A DNA stretch of 7,720 nt from Bacteroidia bacterium (GTDB lineage: Bacteria; Bacteroidota; Bacteroidia; Bacteroidales; CAJPTX01), in the NCBI GenBank assembly GCA_905373665.1, contig CAJPTV010000102.1, positions 1-7,720 of the forward strand, given 5' to 3'. The notes under the pieces were generated by a model. The model made no database searches, was not told where the DNA came from, and was given only the letters and a program-made list of their open reading frames with translations. This document shows positions 7,276-7,720 of the stretch, piece by piece; positions within the stretch are counted from its first letter, which is position 1, and each line of letters opens with the position of its first letter. Position numbers and translations under genes: made by a program.

Positions 7276-7340
7276 GGTGTAGCGTGCTACACCCGCAACT
7301 CGGCACTACGTGCCGCCTTGGTGATTTGCATTTTACCCTT
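7269..7340 (+). repeat. Palindromic repeat unit 1 (complete module)
   Basis: CTGTAG is followed by a perfect 9-bp palindrome, GGGTGTAGC (7275-7283) with GCTACACCC (7286-7294), around GT. After GCAACT comes a second hairpin, CGGCAC / GTGCCG with loop TAC (7301-7315), then a tail GGTGATTTGC and TTTTACCCTT ending at 7340. The same order of parts is seen around 7541-7595 and partly at 7401-7463. No coding potential is apparent. The unit resembles REP-like or miniature mobile palindromic elements, but no family can be named. Confidence 0.7.
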
Positions 7341-7359
7341 ACCCACTACGCCCCTCCTT

Positions 7360-7395
7360 CACCACGGGCGGCGCGCCCTTAGCGCCCGAATGGTG
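7360..7395 (+). repeat. Nested palindrome, possible cruciform
   Basis: CACCA (7360-7364) pairs with TGGTG (7391-7395). Inside, GGGCG (7366-7370) can pair either with CGCCC at 7374-7378 (3-nt loop GCG) or with CGCCC at 7384-7388. The two mutually exclusive foldings share the 3-nt-loop design of the neighbouring hairpins. No function is evident. Confidence 0.5.
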
Positions 7396-7400
7396 GGGTT

Positions 7401-7463
7401 CTGTAGGGGCGCAGCATGCTACGCCCTCTCGCCCACAGGGCGAGGCATGTTCCTAACCCTTCC
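7401..7463 (+). repeat. Palindromic repeat unit 2
   Basis: CTGTAG (7401-7406) is followed by GGGCG-C-AGC (7407-7415) facing GCT-A-CGCCC (7418-7426) around AT, with one mismatch. A 7-bp hairpin follows, CTCGCCC / GGGCGAG with loop ACA (7428-7444), and then a shortened tail ending in AACCCTTCC. It has the same part order as unit 1, with a stem of different sequence that still pairs. It abuts the next CTGTAG directly. Confidence 0.65.
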
Positions 7464-7490
7464 CTGTAGCGCCGCTGCATGCTACGCCCT
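7464..7490 (+). repeat. Palindromic repeat unit 3 (partial, degenerate)
   Basis: CTGTAG (7464-7469) is followed by CGCCGCTGCATGCTACGCCC, whose right half (GCATGCTACGCCC) is the same as in unit 2. The left arm has decayed, and from about 7491 the sequence no longer follows the module. Confidence 0.5.
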
Positions 7491-7526
7491 GCGCCGTAAG
7501 CTGCATAATGAATCGATGCGAAAAAT

Positions 7527-7595
7527 GGTGTTGTGTTTTGACACACCCCCGCAACTCGCGGCAATGCCGCGCTGTGGTGATTTACATTTACCCTT
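7527..7595 (+). repeat. Palindromic repeat unit 4 (second full-tail copy)
   Basis: TGTGT / ACACA (7532-7536, 7541-7545) replaces the first palindrome. CCCGCAACT follows as in unit 1, then the hairpin CGCGGC / GCCGCG with loop AAT (7557-7571), then the tail GGTGATTTAC and ATTTACCCTT ending at 7595. Compared with unit 1, the hairpin stem has changed on both sides so that all six pairs are kept and the loop is again 3 nt. Confidence 0.65.
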
Positions 7596-7625
7596 CCTCA
7601 CGACTCTCCTTAACCCCCGCCCGTC

Positions 7626-7652
7626 CGGCGTGAGGACCCCTTAGGACCGCCG
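7626..7652 (+). repeat. Inverted repeat at the end of the array
   Basis: CGGCG (7626-7630) and CGCCG (7648-7652) are inverted around 17 nt that include a direct repeat of AGGACC. The element lies between the palindrome units and the putative element boundary, and its role is unknown. Confidence 0.35.
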
Positions 7653-7667
7653 ACTTGTGCCTACAAG

Positions 7668-7720
7668 GATACTGTCCTAAAAAAGTGTGTAAGCTCCATT
7701 TATATTAACTTGGAGGTGTA
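7668..7720. mobile_element. Possible insertion-sequence terminus, cut by the window edge
   Basis: The sequence changes abruptly from GC-rich palindromes to an AT-rich stretch beginning near ATACTGTCCTAAAAAAGTG and continuing with TGTAAGCTCC. A run of this style (CTGTCC, A-tract, GTGTGTAA) recalls terminal inverted repeats of IS256-family elements. This rests on memory, and no transposase is visible. CTCCA (7694-7698) and TGGAG (7711-7715) form an inverted repeat. GGAGG at 7712-7716 would suit a ribosome-binding site for a gene starting just past the window. An ordinary promoter and leader region of the next gene is the alternative. Confidence 0.35.

Noticed and set aside
7179..7600. CRISPR array
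   Set aside because: Repeat units are not identical, spacing is irregular (37, 37, 132, 63) and the intervals themselves are palindromic and related; there are no unique spacers and no cas genes.
7318..7644. A 108-codon open frame (+ strand) after floA
   Set aside because: It runs straight through the palindrome units, has a composition set by the repeats, and resembles no known family; the open frame is most likely accidental.

Overview
The window reads as a chromosomal housekeeping segment of a Bacteroidota bacterium, probably Bacteroidales and perhaps Porphyromonas-like; the genus is an inference. Supporting signs are two promoter -7 elements of the TAnnTTTG type used by this phylum (1154-1161 and 6158-6165), starts with little or no Shine-Dalgarno sequence, the gene order sufB-sufC-sufD-sufS, and a FloA-type flotillin. 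All genes lie on the + strand.

Layout: 1-1140 is the 3' part of tilS (tRNA-Ile lysidine synthase), whose N-terminal PP-loop region lies upstream of the window. A 79-nt gap with a promoter-like element and a small palindrome leads into the suf operon: sufB (1220-2680), sufC (2769-3512), sufD (3539-4855) and sufS (4864-6087). SufS takes sulfur from cysteine and the SufBCD scaffold/ATPase builds Fe-S clusters with it. The residues known from E. coli to carry or transfer sulfur are all present, so the pathway looks functional, although no SufE/SufU sulfur shuttle, no SufA carrier and no regulator gene is in the window. sufC and sufD, and sufD and sufS, are tightly spaced, but 88 nt with a hairpin and T-tract separate sufB from sufC. 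After a 103-nt gap with its own promoter comes floA (6191-7174), a membrane-anchored SPFH scaffold protein, without an adjacent nfeD gene.

The last ~546 bases (7175-7720) hold no convincing gene. They start with a strong hairpin (likely the floA terminator) inside a degenerate 37-bp-period tandem repeat. A dense array of GC-rich palindromes follows. Several share a module order: CTGTAG, a palindrome of the GGGYGYAGC / GCTACRCCC type, a short hairpin with a 3-nt loop, and a tail ending in ACCCTT. Stem bases differ between copies while pairing is kept. The final ~50 bases look like the start of another element, possibly an IS256-like terminus followed by a GGAGG ribosome-binding site, running off the right edge.

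The coding part is conserved and ordinary. The part most worth a second look is the modular palindrome array after floA.
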